From the NCBI GenBank assembly GCA_013792075.1, contig VMSR01000095.1, positions 23,463 through 87,462 of the forward strand: 64,000 bases of DNA, read 5' to 3'. The position numbers and the translations under genes are program-made. The DNA comes from Desulfobacula sp. GTDB taxonomy: Bacteria > Desulfobacterota > Desulfobacteria > Desulfobacterales > Desulfobacteraceae. Under the pieces are notes generated by a model. It saw only the letters and a program-made list of their open reading frames with translations. It searched no databases and was not told the origin of the DNA. Below, piece after piece: positions 51,957 to 61,622 of this stretch; position 1 is the first letter of the stretch; each line of letters opens with the position of its first letter.

Positions 51957-52940
51957 ATGAAAAAAGAAAACCTAATACTTGCCTTGGTTATTGCTGTGCT
52001 TTCAATTTATCTGCACACAGGAAAAAAGGATAATAACAATTATACCCTTCCTGTATTGGATGAGGTAAAGGCATCAGAGATCACAGATATTAGCCTATCA
52101 AAAAAAGATACACTCATCTCAATAAAGAAGAAAGGAGATGTTTGGGTACTTTCAGATAAAGAATACCTGGCTGATAAGAGTAAAATTGATAATATGATAG
52201 CTGCCATCAAAAAGATTGAATTAACTGCTCTTGTTTCTGAAAACAAGGATTTGGCAAGATATGAATTGGATCCTGCCAATAAGATCAGCGTTCAGGCTAA
52301 AAAAGAAGAAAAACTTCTGAGAAAGCTTGATGTGGGCAAGACCGCCACAACCTACAACCATACATTTATCAGTTTAGAAGGAGACGATAAAGTCTACCAG
52401 GCAAAAGGAGATTTTAAATCCCAATTCGATAAAACGATTGCCCAACTGAGGGACAAGTCAGTGTTATCGTTTAAGCCAGAAGAGATTCAAACAATACTTA
52501 TTTCAAAAAACGATATAACTCAGACATTCACGCAAGAGCTTGAAGAGCCTCCTGTAGAGGGTGAGAAAAATAATGCAAAGGCCATTACCATATCAAAGGA
52601 GAAAAAGAAGATTTGGAAATCTGGGAACAATCAGGCTTCAGATAATGAAGTGATGGATGATTTGATGACCACACTCAAAACTCTTGAGTGTGAAGAATAC
52701 ACAAAAATTGAAGAAAAGGATCCATTCTGGAGCAAAAAAATGATCGCTAAAGTCGCAATCCAAGGGGCTAATGAACTTGTAATTTTTGAAAAGGAAGATG
52801 AAAAATATCCGGCAATATCATCTGACAATGCTTATCCCTTGCTGTTAAGCGATAACAATGGAAAAAATATCCTCGATTTAGTTGATAAAATACTGGGGAT
52901 TGAAAACAAAGAGTCTAAAGATGCGGCAAAAACTGAGTAA
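51957..52940 (+). CDS. DUF4340-domain membrane-anchored protein
   Basis: 327 residues from ATG 51957 behind GAAAGGACC. An N-terminal span (about 5-20, LILALVIAVLSIYLH) and a repeated-strand domain with SLSKKDTLISIKKKGDVWVLS, typical of DUF4340. This domain is usually next to GldG-type proteins and is thought to be a component of the same transporter. It overlaps the next gene by 20 bases. Confidence 0.87.
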   Translation: MKKENLILALVIAVLSIYLHTGKKDNNNYTLPVLDEVKASEITDISLSKKDTLISIKKKGDVWVLSDKEYLADKSKIDNMIAAIKKIELTALVSENKDLARYELDPANKISVQAKKEEKLLRKLDVGKTATTYNHTFISLEGDDKVYQAKGDFKSQFDKTIAQLRDKSVLSFKPEEIQTILISKNDITQTFTQELEEPPVEGEKNNAKAITISKEKKKIWKSGNNQASDNEVMDDLMTTLKTLECEEYTKIEEKDPFWSKKMIAKVAIQGANELVIFEKEDEKYPAISSDNAYPLLLSDNNGKNILDLVDKILGIENKESKDAAKTE

Positions 52941-53424
52941 GCATTTCACAATAGCTATATGGCAATTGGTTTTCATCGTCATATTTGCTACAGCGCTTGG
53001 TATAGGATTTAATCATGTTCTGAATACCCCATTGGCGCTTGTTGGAGACGGGTTTAACCCAGGTAGACTGTTGGATAAAACCGGAAAGGATATCAGCATC
53101 AGCTTGGGTGAAGCCAGAAGCCATTTTGAAAACAAGACCGCTCACTTTTTTGATGCAAGAGATAAAAAATCTTTTGAAATGGGGCACATCAAAGAAGCAA
53201 CCAATATTCCTTTCCAGGATATTGACAATTATTTCATGGAGGTGGCCGAAAATATTGCACCTGAAACCTTAATCATTACCTATTGTGATGGCCAGGCCTG
53301 TAACCTAAGCCACGAACTGGCACTTTTCTTAAATGACATGGGATTTACCAATGTCAGAGTGCTTGTAAACGGCTGGACTCAATGGCAGCAAGCCAACCTG
53401 CCCATTGAGTCGACATCACCTTAA
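52921..53424 (+). CDS. membrane-anchored rhodanese-like protein
   Basis: 167 residues from ATG 52921, within the end of the DUF4340 gene. N-terminal span IWQLVFIVIFATALGIGF; rhodanese fold with the CDGQAC active loop in LIITYCDGQACNLS and EMGHIKEATNIPFQD. The catalytic Cys is followed by a second Cys (CDGQAC). It transfers sulfane sulfur or acts as a redox protein at the membrane. The MauE-like gene follows 30 bases later. Confidence 0.87.
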   Translation: MRQKLSKHFTIAIWQLVFIVIFATALGIGFNHVLNTPLALVGDGFNPGRLLDKTGKDISISLGEARSHFENKTAHFFDARDKKSFEMGHIKEATNIPFQDIDNYFMEVAENIAPETLIITYCDGQACNLSHELALFLNDMGFTNVRVLVNGWTQWQQANLPIESTSP

Positions 53425-53454
53425 ACTTTGATTTTTGATGAGGAAACCAAATAC

Positions 53455-53940
53455 ATGACGACTATGAAACAACCACCAATGATGCTTCAGCTGGGCATGG
53501 AATTGGCCTATCATTTATGCCGAATAGTTCTTGGCGCTGTTCTGATTTATGCCAGCATAAACAAAATCAGTAATCCTGAAGATTTTGCTAAAATTATTCA
53601 TAGTTATCAGATATTGCCAGAGGAGATGATTAATCTAACTGCCATTATCTTACCATGGCTCGAGTTGATAACAGGATTGTTTTTAATCTTTCAACTATGG
53701 ATGCCCGGTACTGTACTGCTTACCAATAGTTTATTCATGGTTTTTATAGCAGCGATTCTTTCTGCCTTGTTACGCGGTCTGGATATAGATTGTGGCTGTT
53801 TTTCAACTTCAGGAGGAAAGGGGTCTATGAACATGATAACTTTTTTTCGTGACTTTTCTTTTGTTATGATGGCCCTTTTTCTCCTGAAGGTCACGTTCTT
53901 CCCCAAAGAAATCAGATTATCGTTCCTTAGGGAGAATTAA
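53455..53940 (+). CDS. MauE/DoxX-family redox membrane protein
   Basis: 161 residues from ATG 53455. Four membrane spans (e.g. LGAVLIYASINKI, AIILPWLELITGLFLIF, LLTNSLFMVFIAAILSALL). The motif LDIDCGCFSTSG has the CGCF typical of MauE-type proteins connected with disulfide formation or methylamine dehydrogenase maturation. With the upstream rhodanese it suggests sulfur/redox chemistry at the membrane. Confidence 0.87.
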   Translation: MTTMKQPPMMLQLGMELAYHLCRIVLGAVLIYASINKISNPEDFAKIIHSYQILPEEMINLTAIILPWLELITGLFLIFQLWMPGTVLLTNSLFMVFIAAILSALLRGLDIDCGCFSTSGGKGSMNMITFFRDFSFVMMALFLLKVTFFPKEIRLSFLREN

Positions 53941-54038
53941 GGCTCACCGAAAAATTGTCCATCAAATTTAAATATATATTGAACACTATCACTTTAATTA
54001 TACTCAATAAAAAAAGAAAAAGGATTTAAGGAATAGGT

Positions 54039-54623
54039 ATGAGTGAAGAAAAAGTTTCAAACGTAACATATATTACCAAACAAAAGGCATTGTTCATAGG
54101 TCTCATTGGTGTTTTTATCGGGTTTGTTTTCGGTGTATGGTACACGACATATAAATTAGACAGAAATAGCAGTGCAGACACACAAACTCCTCAATCAATA
54201 GATTATACAAAAAAAATAAAAAACCTATTGGCACAAATCGCCAACAGCCCCAATGATGTTTCTACATGGACGCAACTGGGCCATGCATATTATGACACGG
54301 AACAGTTTGCCAAAGCGATTGACGTCTATATTAAGTCTTTATCGCTCAAGCCTGATAATCCGGATGTCTTAACAGATCTTGGCATTATGTATAGACGGAG
54401 CAATCAGCCTGACATGGCAATTGAATCCTTTGATAAAGCCATCCGCATTGATCCAAAGCATGAATCGTCAAGATTCAACAAGGGTATTGTTCTGATGAAT
54501 GATCTCAAGGAGCGAGAAAAAGCTCTTGAAACTTGGGAAAAACTGCTTGAGATCAACCCCATATTCATGTCCAGCAAAGATCAAAGCCTGGACCAATTGA
54601 TTAAACACTATAAAGAACATTGA
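54039..54623 (+). CDS. TPR-repeat membrane protein
   Basis: 194 residues. Single N-terminal span (about 17-38, ALFIGLIGVFIGFVFGVWY) followed by three to four TPR units: DVSTWTQLGHAYYDTEQFAK, DVLTDLGIMYRRSNQPDMAIE, SSRFNKGIVLMNDLKEREKA. The arrangement is reminiscent of CcmH/NrfG-type TPR proteins that help cytochrome c maturation; the ResB/CcsB genes directly follow. Confidence 0.85.
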   Translation: MSEEKVSNVTYITKQKALFIGLIGVFIGFVFGVWYTTYKLDRNSSADTQTPQSIDYTKKIKNLLAQIANSPNDVSTWTQLGHAYYDTEQFAKAIDVYIKSLSLKPDNPDVLTDLGIMYRRSNQPDMAIESFDKAIRIDPKHESSRFNKGIVLMNDLKEREKALETWEKLLEINPIFMSSKDQSLDQLIKHYKEH

Positions 54624-54656
54624 TTTTTAAAATCTCAATTAAGGAAACCACATACC

Positions 54657-56012
54657 ATGTCAACAAGCCAAAAACCATCCAAAAATCTGGTATGGCAACT
54701 GTTTATCTCTGTTAAATTTACAGTCATTGTTCTTATCCTTTTAGCAATCACTTCTGCCGCAGGTACAATTATTCCTCAAAATGGTGATCCCCAACAATAT
54801 ATAGAAATGTACGGAACGTTTGGATCCAGTCTGATTCAGGTCTTCGATCTGTTTGATATGTATCATTCCTGGTGGTTTAGATCACTGATGGGGCTTTTAA
54901 CTATCAATATCATTATCTGCACAATTGACCGCTGGCCCGCAACCTGGAGAATTATCACATCAAAAAAATTCAACCCGGAACAGCTGCTGACAAAAAAACC
55001 TTACAAAGATTTTAAGGATGAAAGAACTCCGGTGGATTTGAAACCGCTCTATACTTCTTTCATGAAAAAACAGTATACAGTTAAGGGTGTTCACACCCTG
55101 CAAAACGGCTTTAGAGTTTATGGAGAAAAAGGCCGGTGGTCAAAACTGGGAGTCCCTGTGGTACATATGAGTATTGTTTTGATTTTGATTGGAGCATTAG
55201 TCGGCTCCTTCTGGGGCTTTGATGGATATGTCAATGTGCCGGAAGGAGGGTCAGCAGATCGGATTCGGCTTCGCAACAGCAACAAGATAATGGAGCTCGG
55301 GTTTAAGGTTGCCTGCAAGGATTTTAACATTGAATATTATGAATCCGGTGCTGTAAAGGAGTATCGATCCGCATTACAGATTCTCAAGAATGATAAAGTG
55401 CTTCTTGAAAAAGATATTATTGTCAATGATCCTTTAAAATTTAACGGTATCCGATTTTTTCAATCCAGCTACGGTGCTCTCCCTCCCGAAAATATAGAAA
55501 TAAAAATAGTATCTAAAGATTCCCAGGAGCCCTCTATCTACAAGACAAAAATTGGCGAGACGATTCAGTTACCAGGTAACAGTGGCGAGCTTACAATCAC
55601 CCGATTCAACAAAGATTACCATTTTAAAAAGGTGGAGCTGGGACAAGCCATCGAAGGTGAACTCAGGTTAAATGATAAAGATCCTGTAAAAATTGTCTTG
55701 CCATATAAATATCCAACCTTTGACAAGATGAGAAAAGGCCAGTGGATCATTTCTCTGGAGGAATATGACAATAAATTTTATACGGGGTTACAGGTCAGAC
55801 GCGATCCAGGAATTTTTCTTGTGTATTTAGGATTTATATTAATTCTTGGCGGGTGCTGGGTCATCTTTTTTAGTTCACATCAAAAAATCCTTTTAGAAGT
55901 AACCACTGTTGCTGAAATCAGCCAGACAAAAATATTTGGATCTACAACCCGGAATAAAATGGATTTTAAACAACGTATTGAAAAAATGGCCAACGAATTA
56001 AAACTATTATAA
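54657..56012 (+). CDS. resB: ResB-like cytochrome c biogenesis protein
   Basis: 451 residues. Spans at about 16-37, 76-92, 165-185 and 385-405, with a large periplasmic part between the third and fourth. LVWQLFISVKFTVIVLILL, WWFRSLMGLLTINIIICTID and GRWSKLGVPVVHMSIVLILIG are typical. It acts with CcsB to carry heme to apocytochrome c in system II. It is followed by the CcsB-like gene. Confidence 0.92.
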   Translation: MSTSQKPSKNLVWQLFISVKFTVIVLILLAITSAAGTIIPQNGDPQQYIEMYGTFGSSLIQVFDLFDMYHSWWFRSLMGLLTINIIICTIDRWPATWRIITSKKFNPEQLLTKKPYKDFKDERTPVDLKPLYTSFMKKQYTVKGVHTLQNGFRVYGEKGRWSKLGVPVVHMSIVLILIGALVGSFWGFDGYVNVPEGGSADRIRLRNSNKIMELGFKVACKDFNIEYYESGAVKEYRSALQILKNDKVLLEKDIIVNDPLKFNGIRFFQSSYGALPPENIEIKIVSKDSQEPSIYKTKIGETIQLPGNSGELTITRFNKDYHFKKVELGQAIEGELRLNDKDPVKIVLPYKYPTFDKMRKGQWIISLEEYDNKFYTGLQVRRDPGIFLVYLGFILILGGCWVIFFSSHQKILLEVTTVAEISQTKIFGSTTRNKMDFKQRIEKMANELKLL

Positions 56013-56093
56013 TTGCAGTCATCACCGGCGATAGAAACTGATTGCTAATTATTTGGAAACCAATTTAACAGTGATAAATTTGAGGTATATGAG

Positions 56094-56930
56094 ATGAATA
56101 GTTCTTTAATATTGTCTGTAACGACATTTGTATATGGTGCTGCCGCATTTTTTTATATTGCAGCATGGATTTTTAACGTAAAATCAGCGGAAAAAGCAGC
56201 GACATGGACTCTTATCCTTGGAATTTTCGGCAACACAATAGGACTGTTGTTTCGATGGAAAGAGTCCTATGATCTTGGTATCGGCCATGCCCCCCTTTCC
56301 AATTTATACGAATCCCTGGTTTTTTTTGCTCTTGTAATTGCACTTGTTTATTTAGTTCTGGAAAAAAAATATTCCATAAAAACAATAGGTGCATTTGCTA
56401 CTCCCCTGGCTTTTTTTTCAATGGCATATGCGTCACTTTCACCTAAAATAGGAGAAACAATTCAACCGCTCATGCCTGCCTTGAAAAGCAATTGGCTTAT
56501 TGCCCATGTTGTCACCTGTTTTATAGGTTATGCAGCATTTGCTTTGGCATTTGGAATTGGGTTAATGTTTATGATGGCATCTTGGGGAAATGATTCGAAA
56601 ACAGGACTGCTGTCAAGACTTCCTGAAAAATCGATTATGGATGAATTAATGCACAAAATGGTGATGTTCGGATTCTTGTTTTTAACCGGTGGTATTATTA
56701 CCGGTGCGGTCTGGGCGAACTCTGCATGGGGAAGATACTGGGGATGGGATCCTAAAGAAACCTGGTCCCTGATCACATGGTTTGTTTATGCCACACTGCT
56801 GCATGTTCGTTTTATGAAAGATTGGCGGGGAAAACGTATCGCTGTTTTTACCGTTATAGGATTTGCTGCTGTTCTGTTCACCTATTTTGGCGTTAATTAT
56901 CTGCCGGGGCTCCATAGCTATGGGTCATAA
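56094..56930 (+). CDS. ccsB: CcsB/CcsA-like cytochrome c heme-attachment protein
   Basis: 278 residues with about eight hydrophobic segments and the WWD signature NSAWGRYWGWDPKETWSLI; the ligand histidines appear in IGHAPLSNLYESLV and WLIAHVVTCFIGY. This protein attaches heme to apocytochrome c in system II, together with ResB in the preceding gene. A sulfate reducer would need it for multi-heme cytochromes. Confidence 0.93.
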   Translation: MNSSLILSVTTFVYGAAAFFYIAAWIFNVKSAEKAATWTLILGIFGNTIGLLFRWKESYDLGIGHAPLSNLYESLVFFALVIALVYLVLEKKYSIKTIGAFATPLAFFSMAYASLSPKIGETIQPLMPALKSNWLIAHVVTCFIGYAAFALAFGIGLMFMMASWGNDSKTGLLSRLPEKSIMDELMHKMVMFGFLFLTGGIITGAVWANSAWGRYWGWDPKETWSLITWFVYATLLHVRFMKDWRGKRIAVFTVIGFAAVLFTYFGVNYLPGLHSYGS

Positions 56931-58203
56931 TGCATTGAATGTTTTTAGATGGGGGCTATCGAGTTTCGTAATTGGTGTTCTGCTTGGGCTGTGCAGTCCA
57001 TTAAATGCGGTTGCCGGTTTGAAGGCAACCCGTGTTGCTGATATGGCTACGGAAATTGGAGATGTAAAGACGATTGTCCCCTTTAAAAAAACGTTTATAG
57101 ACGGTTACCGGGTGGAAAGAAATATTGTGAGAGAGGGCCAGACCATGTCTGTCATATTAAAGCCATATGGTGTTTCAGAATCGTCGATTTTTAAAACATC
57201 TAAAATAGGTGAGGATATTTTTGATGTCCGGCAAATAAAACCCGGCTTACCATATTTAGTGGATCTTGACCCTGAACAAAAAATTGAGGTTAAGTATTTT
57301 CCATATGAGATCACACCCAAAAAATTTGTATCATCTGAATTTGGGATATCACCCAATGTTATCATAGGGCAAAAGCAGTTGGAAAAGAAAACCCGACAGG
57401 TTTCCGGTACAATCAGTTCCTCTCTATGGAAATCGATGAAAATAAAAAATATGAGTGTCGATCTAATCCTGAAAGTTAATGAGCTTATTGGGTCCCAGAT
57501 GGATTTTCGAAAACTCAGGCCTAAAGATTCCTTCAACATTGTTTTTGAAGAATACAGTGACGGAAGTCAAATCGTAAAAACCGGAGAAATTGTCTTAGTG
57601 CAAATGAAGTCCGGAAACAAAGAATTTAGTGCATTCCGATTTTTTCACCATGGAATGGTTGGCTACTATGATGAGATGGGTAACAACTTACAAACCGATT
57701 TTTTAAAATATCCGCTAAAATTTAATAAAATCACATCCAAATTTTCACTGGGCCGCAAGCACCCCGTAACAAGGAAAATTAAAAGCCATCCAGCGATTGA
57801 TTTTGGTGCTCCTGCAGGCACTCCGGTGATGAGCATTGGTGACGGTATTGTAGATAGTTTAGGGTATTCAGCAACAGCTGGGAATTATATTAAAATCAGT
57901 CATCCCGACTCATTTGAAAGCCAATACCTACACCTGAAATCAATTGAAAGCAACCTGGAAAAGGGCTCAAAAGTTAATAAAGAAGATGTCATTGGATTTG
58001 TCGGAAGCACTGGTTTGACTACTGGAGAACATTTGGATTTTCGTTTAAGCAAAAATGGCCAACTGATTGATTATCTGAATTTTGACTTGCCTGACGGTCA
58101 ACCTGTTGACGAAGCATGCAGAGACAAGTTTTTTTTAAGTATGCAGCAGGTGCTGGCAAAAATAAAAAATGAAAACATTTTTAAGGTTGAGACTACTTCA
58201 TAA
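56920..58203 (+). CDS. M23-family LytM-like peptidase
   Basis: 427 residues from ATG 56920, overlapping the CcsB end. N-terminal signal (SSFVIGVLLGLCSPLNAVAG). The M23 domain contains HPAIDFGAPAGTPVMSIGDG (HxxxD, first ligands) and GLTTGEHLDFRLSKNG. In many M23 peptidases the latter reads HLHFE; here the second histidine is replaced by Asp (HLDFR). A zinc ligand may thus be altered, as in some non-enzymatic LytM activators. A divergent DipZ- or OapA-like middle region precedes it. Confidence 0.88.
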   Translation: MGHNALNVFRWGLSSFVIGVLLGLCSPLNAVAGLKATRVADMATEIGDVKTIVPFKKTFIDGYRVERNIVREGQTMSVILKPYGVSESSIFKTSKIGEDIFDVRQIKPGLPYLVDLDPEQKIEVKYFPYEITPKKFVSSEFGISPNVIIGQKQLEKKTRQVSGTISSSLWKSMKIKNMSVDLILKVNELIGSQMDFRKLRPKDSFNIVFEEYSDGSQIVKTGEIVLVQMKSGNKEFSAFRFFHHGMVGYYDEMGNNLQTDFLKYPLKFNKITSKFSLGRKHPVTRKIKSHPAIDFGAPAGTPVMSIGDGIVDSLGYSATAGNYIKISHPDSFESQYLHLKSIESNLEKGSKVNKEDVIGFVGSTGLTTGEHLDFRLSKNGQLIDYLNFDLPDGQPVDEACRDKFFLSMQQVLAKIKNENIFKVETTS

Positions 58204-58264
58204 AATGACGAATAGTTGAATCTGCAATTAAAAGTAAGCCTTCAGGCTGGATCATACCATGGAA

Positions 58265-59656
58265 TCAATCATGATCATTTTGTATTATATCTTCAAGATC
58301 GAGATGATATTTTTTAAACTTATTGTTTAAAGTGGTTCTGGTGATATTTAAAATTTTTGCCGCCTCAGTTTTATTCCCTTTTGTTTGCTTTAATGTTTCA
58401 ACCAGCGCAATACTTTCAATTTCATTAAGAGATTTTCCGCCAATACCCAATAGTTGATTTTGAAAATTGTCATCTGGAAGATATTCTTTCATAACTGTCA
58501 TCGGCAAATCTTTTTCAGATATGTATTGACCCATGGATAAGATGATTGCTCTTTCAATGGCATTTTCAAGCTCCCGAACATTTCCCGGCCATTTATATTT
58601 TGTCAGCGCATCCATTGCTAATGGCGTAAAACCCTTACATTGTTTTTCATTGATTTTTGAAAATTTTGTTAAAAAATTTTGAGCGAGAAGCGGAATATCC
58701 TCTACCCTGTTTTTTAATGAGGGAACTTTTATGTTTATGACATTAAGCCTGTAAAATAGATCTTCCCTAAAGTTGCCGTTCTTTACTTCTTCCTCTAAGC
58801 TTTTATTGGTTGCAACAATAATCCGAACATCAATCTTTATTGCTTTATCACTGCCAACTCTTTGAATTTCTCTTTCCTGGATTGTTCGAAGCAGCTTAAC
58901 TTGCATTGACAGTGGAATTTCACCGATCTCATCAAGAAAAATCGTCCCTTTATCCGCATGCAGAAAAAGCCCATCCCGTTTTTTTTCTGCCCCGGTAAAA
59001 GCCCCTTTTTCATGACCGAACAATTCTGATTCCAAAAGTGTTTCGCTCAGGGCAGCACAGTTTATCGAAACCAATCTGTTTTTTTTACGATTACTGCTGC
59101 TATGAATGGCCTTTGCAAACAGTTCTTTACCGGTTCCGCTTTCACCTGTGATCAGAATGGTTGCCCCTGTCGGGGCTGCAATTTTTGCTGTATTAATAAC
59201 TTCTTTCATGGAAGGGCTGGAGCCAATGATACCCGAAAAATTAAGATCAGAAGATACTTTCTCTTTTAACTCAGAAAGTTCAATTGATAATTGCAAATGT
59301 GCCATTGCCCGTTCAATGGTAATTTTAAGTTCATCAATGTTTAAGGGTTTGGTCAGATAGTCGTAAGCGCCTAATTTCATAGCCTCCACTGCCTTATCAA
59401 CTGAAGAATATGCTGTCATTATGATAATCGGTATAGAGGGGTTAAATTCCTTAATCCTATGAAGCGCTTCAATACCATCTACATTTGCCATTCGAACATC
59501 CATAAGTATTAAATCATATGGTTTTTCTCTGGCTGCATGAATTGCATCCTCTCCATCGCTTACGCATTCTATTGAATGATTGAGGCTTTTTAAAACTGTT
59601 TGAAGCATGGACAAATGTGCTGCATCATCGTCAACAATCAGTATTTTACCTTTCAT
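58265..59656 (-). CDS. NtrC-family sigma-54 activator (ZraR-like)
   Basis: 463 residues from the second ATG (59656), since AAGGAAATGCAT is placed at the proper distance. Receiver with DLILMDVRMANVDG (phospho-Asp), AAA+ domain with GESGTGKELFAKAIH and LFGHEKGAFTGAEKK (GAFTGA loop contacting sigma-54), and Fis-like HTH NKTEAAKILNITRTTLNNKF. Its kinase gene lies upstream. The enhancer pairs at 28.5 and 61.5 kb are its most probable targets. ZraR-like describes the context (ZraP-like target); the true signal is not proven. Confidence 0.93.
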   Translation of the reverse strand: MKGKILIVDDDAAHLSMLQTVLKSLNHSIECVSDGEDAIHAAREKPYDLILMDVRMANVDGIEALHRIKEFNPSIPIIIMTAYSSVDKAVEAMKLGAYDYLTKPLNIDELKITIERAMAHLQLSIELSELKEKVSSDLNFSGIIGSSPSMKEVINTAKIAAPTGATILITGESGTGKELFAKAIHSSSNRKKNRLVSINCAALSETLLESELFGHEKGAFTGAEKKRDGLFLHADKGTIFLDEIGEIPLSMQVKLLRTIQEREIQRVGSDKAIKIDVRIIVATNKSLEEEVKNGNFREDLFYRLNVINIKVPSLKNRVEDIPLLAQNFLTKFSKINEKQCKGFTPLAMDALTKYKWPGNVRELENAIERAIILSMGQYISEKDLPMTVMKEYLPDDNFQNQLLGIGGKSLNEIESIALVETLKQTKGNKTEAAKILNITRTTLNNKFKKYHLDLEDIIQNDHD

Positions 59657-59666
59657 ATGCATTTCC

Positions 59667-61460
59667 TTAGATTTTGGTTACAGGCAGAAAGATTATAAAT
59701 GTTGTTCCCTTACCGTTTATGCTTTGGATATGGATCGATCCATCATGGCTTTCAATAATTTTATATACAATAGAAAGCCCAAGCCCGGTTCCCATTTTTT
59801 TAGTGGTAAAATAAGGATTAAATATATTGACCTGGTCTTCGGGTGAAATTCCATTACCTGTGTCAGAGATTTCAAAGACCATATTTTCTTTCCGGGTCCC
59901 AACTTTAATGGTAAGTTCACCCCCATTTTGCATTTCTTGAATTGCATTGATAAAAAGATTCAGCAGGACTTGGGAAAATCGATCACGATCAATTTTTAAA
60001 GGGGGAAGAGGGACGTCTATTTTTTTTATCACAGTCACCTTGGCCGCATCTAATTCATGCTTGATAATCCGCAATGAATTATTGAGGAATTCAACAATAT
60101 CGGTATCCTTTAAATTTAGTTTCGAAGGCCGGGTAAATTCAAGTAATTCTGATATGACTCTATTTACCCTGTCAACTTCTCCTACCATCACAGAAGCAGC
60201 TTTTCTGTTTTCACTGCCATTTTCAAATAAACTTCCAAAGAACGATGCGTATCCTCTGATGGAACTCAAGGGATTTCTGACTTCATGGGCAATGCCCGCA
60301 GCAAGGGTTCCAAGCGCTGCGAGCTTGTCTTTTCTCTGCATTTCTATTTCCAAAGCCCTGATATCGCTCAAGTCTTTCAGGATAAATACGAATCCTATAA
60401 AATTTTTTTCCTCTCCGATAATATCTGTCACACTTACCGCGACTGTTGCAGGTTTATTTTTTATGGCTTTAAGAACGATTTCTTTTTCTACGACCTTTTC
60501 TCCGTCGTTAACAATTTTATGCAATTCCCAAATTTCATCCGGCAGGATGATCGTTGCATTTTTTTCTATTGCGTCAAGAATACCGGTTCCCAAAAGAGAA
60601 CAAGCCGCATCATTGATATAACTTATCTTAGAATTTTCATTTACCACAACGATACCCATGGGAAGGTTTGTCATGGTCTCTGAAGCAAATGCTCTTGTAT
60701 CCTGTAAAAGTTTACGAGATCGGGTATAATTTTGAGCCCAGAATAAAGAGACCACACCTGCCATGCCTAAGAACAAGATAACAAATATCATAATGCCACT
60801 ATTTTTCATGTCTGCGGCCATGGCCTTTTCAAAAGGGATTACATCCATTCCTATAAAAATTATTGGTCTATTCTCAGGATCAAAAATTTGGCTTGCAGGC
60901 ATATTTCCCATCCAGCCTGGAGAACACCACATAGATGTCTGATCTTGATTTCCTGTCCTGTTCATCATGTCTTTATTGGTGAATGCTCCTGAATTTTTTA
61001 AAAGGGGCAGAAAGATTTTGTATACCTCAAAATAGCTTGCATTATCTCCTTTGTTCACGATTCTCCATTGGGGCTTGTCAAGGACAGACAGACTATTTTT
61101 AGAGTCAAAAGCATTAAATCGAGTTCCGATCATTTGTCGATTATTATGAGCCAATATAATTTGGCTTTTACTCACGATGAAAATATATGAAATATCAGGT
61201 TGCGCAGCGGTTTCTTCCAGTAGCGCCTGCATGTTAGCCCTATTGCCCATCATACCCATCATCCCGGTTTTGGTAGCGGCCTCGAAAGATCTTATCAAGG
61301 CCGCTCCCTTTTCTTTCAAAAGTTTGCCCATGTAATCTTTTTCCCGGTTGTAATTCATAATTGCTTGAACAATCACTACAACTATAAGCACAAGACTAAT
61401 CCCTATGGTCATCCACGGTGAAACAAGGATTTTGAGGGGGTTTGTTTTTTTTATGAACAT
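59667..61460 (-). CDS. sensor histidine kinase (ZraS-like)
   Basis: 597 residues. Spans at about 14-36 (MTIGISLVLIVVVIVQAIM) and 238-258 (IMIFVILFLGMAGVVSLFW) enclose a periplasmic domain rich in methionine (GMMGMMGNRANMQALLEE; TSMWCSPGWMGNMPAS). A PAS domain, GIAHEVRNPLSSIRGYASF (His), LLNLFINAIQEM and SDTGNGISPEDQ/GTGLGLSIVYKI follow. Met/Cys residues could sense copper- or silver-like metals. It is divergent from the remnant ZraP-like gene. Confidence 0.93.
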   Translation of the reverse strand: MFIKKTNPLKILVSPWMTIGISLVLIVVVIVQAIMNYNREKDYMGKLLKEKGAALIRSFEAATKTGMMGMMGNRANMQALLEETAAQPDISYIFIVSKSQIILAHNNRQMIGTRFNAFDSKNSLSVLDKPQWRIVNKGDNASYFEVYKIFLPLLKNSGAFTNKDMMNRTGNQDQTSMWCSPGWMGNMPASQIFDPENRPIIFIGMDVIPFEKAMAADMKNSGIMIFVILFLGMAGVVSLFWAQNYTRSRKLLQDTRAFASETMTNLPMGIVVVNENSKISYINDAACSLLGTGILDAIEKNATIILPDEIWELHKIVNDGEKVVEKEIVLKAIKNKPATVAVSVTDIIGEEKNFIGFVFILKDLSDIRALEIEMQRKDKLAALGTLAAGIAHEVRNPLSSIRGYASFFGSLFENGSENRKAASVMVGEVDRVNRVISELLEFTRPSKLNLKDTDIVEFLNNSLRIIKHELDAAKVTVIKKIDVPLPPLKIDRDRFSQVLLNLFINAIQEMQNGGELTIKVGTRKENMVFEISDTGNGISPEDQVNIFNPYFTTKKMGTGLGLSIVYKIIESHDGSIHIQSINGKGTTFIIFLPVTKI

Positions 61461-61479
61461 ATCAACGTCCGGATTGAGT

Positions 61480-61527
61480 GGTTAAAAATTAATCGCCTTA
61501 ATTAAAGGCACCGATTAAATATTAATC
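61480..61527 (+). promoter_or_regulatory. tandem enhancer sites between the kinase gene and the ZraP remnant
   Basis: GGTTAAAAATTAATC (61480-61494) and GATTAAATATTAATC (61513-61527), both GRTTAA-N3-TTAAYC, centres 33 bases apart; the second is a perfect palindrome apart from the centre. The same pair precedes the ZraP-like gene at 28.5 kb. They are about 116 bases from the -12 element at 61636. Confidence 0.65.
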
Positions 61528-61622
61528 ACATATTGGACTTTAACAAGTTATAGCCACTATCTTTATAATGATTTTCTTAAATTATATTATGAATTCAATT
61601 GGTTATAAAAATTCTTAATGAT

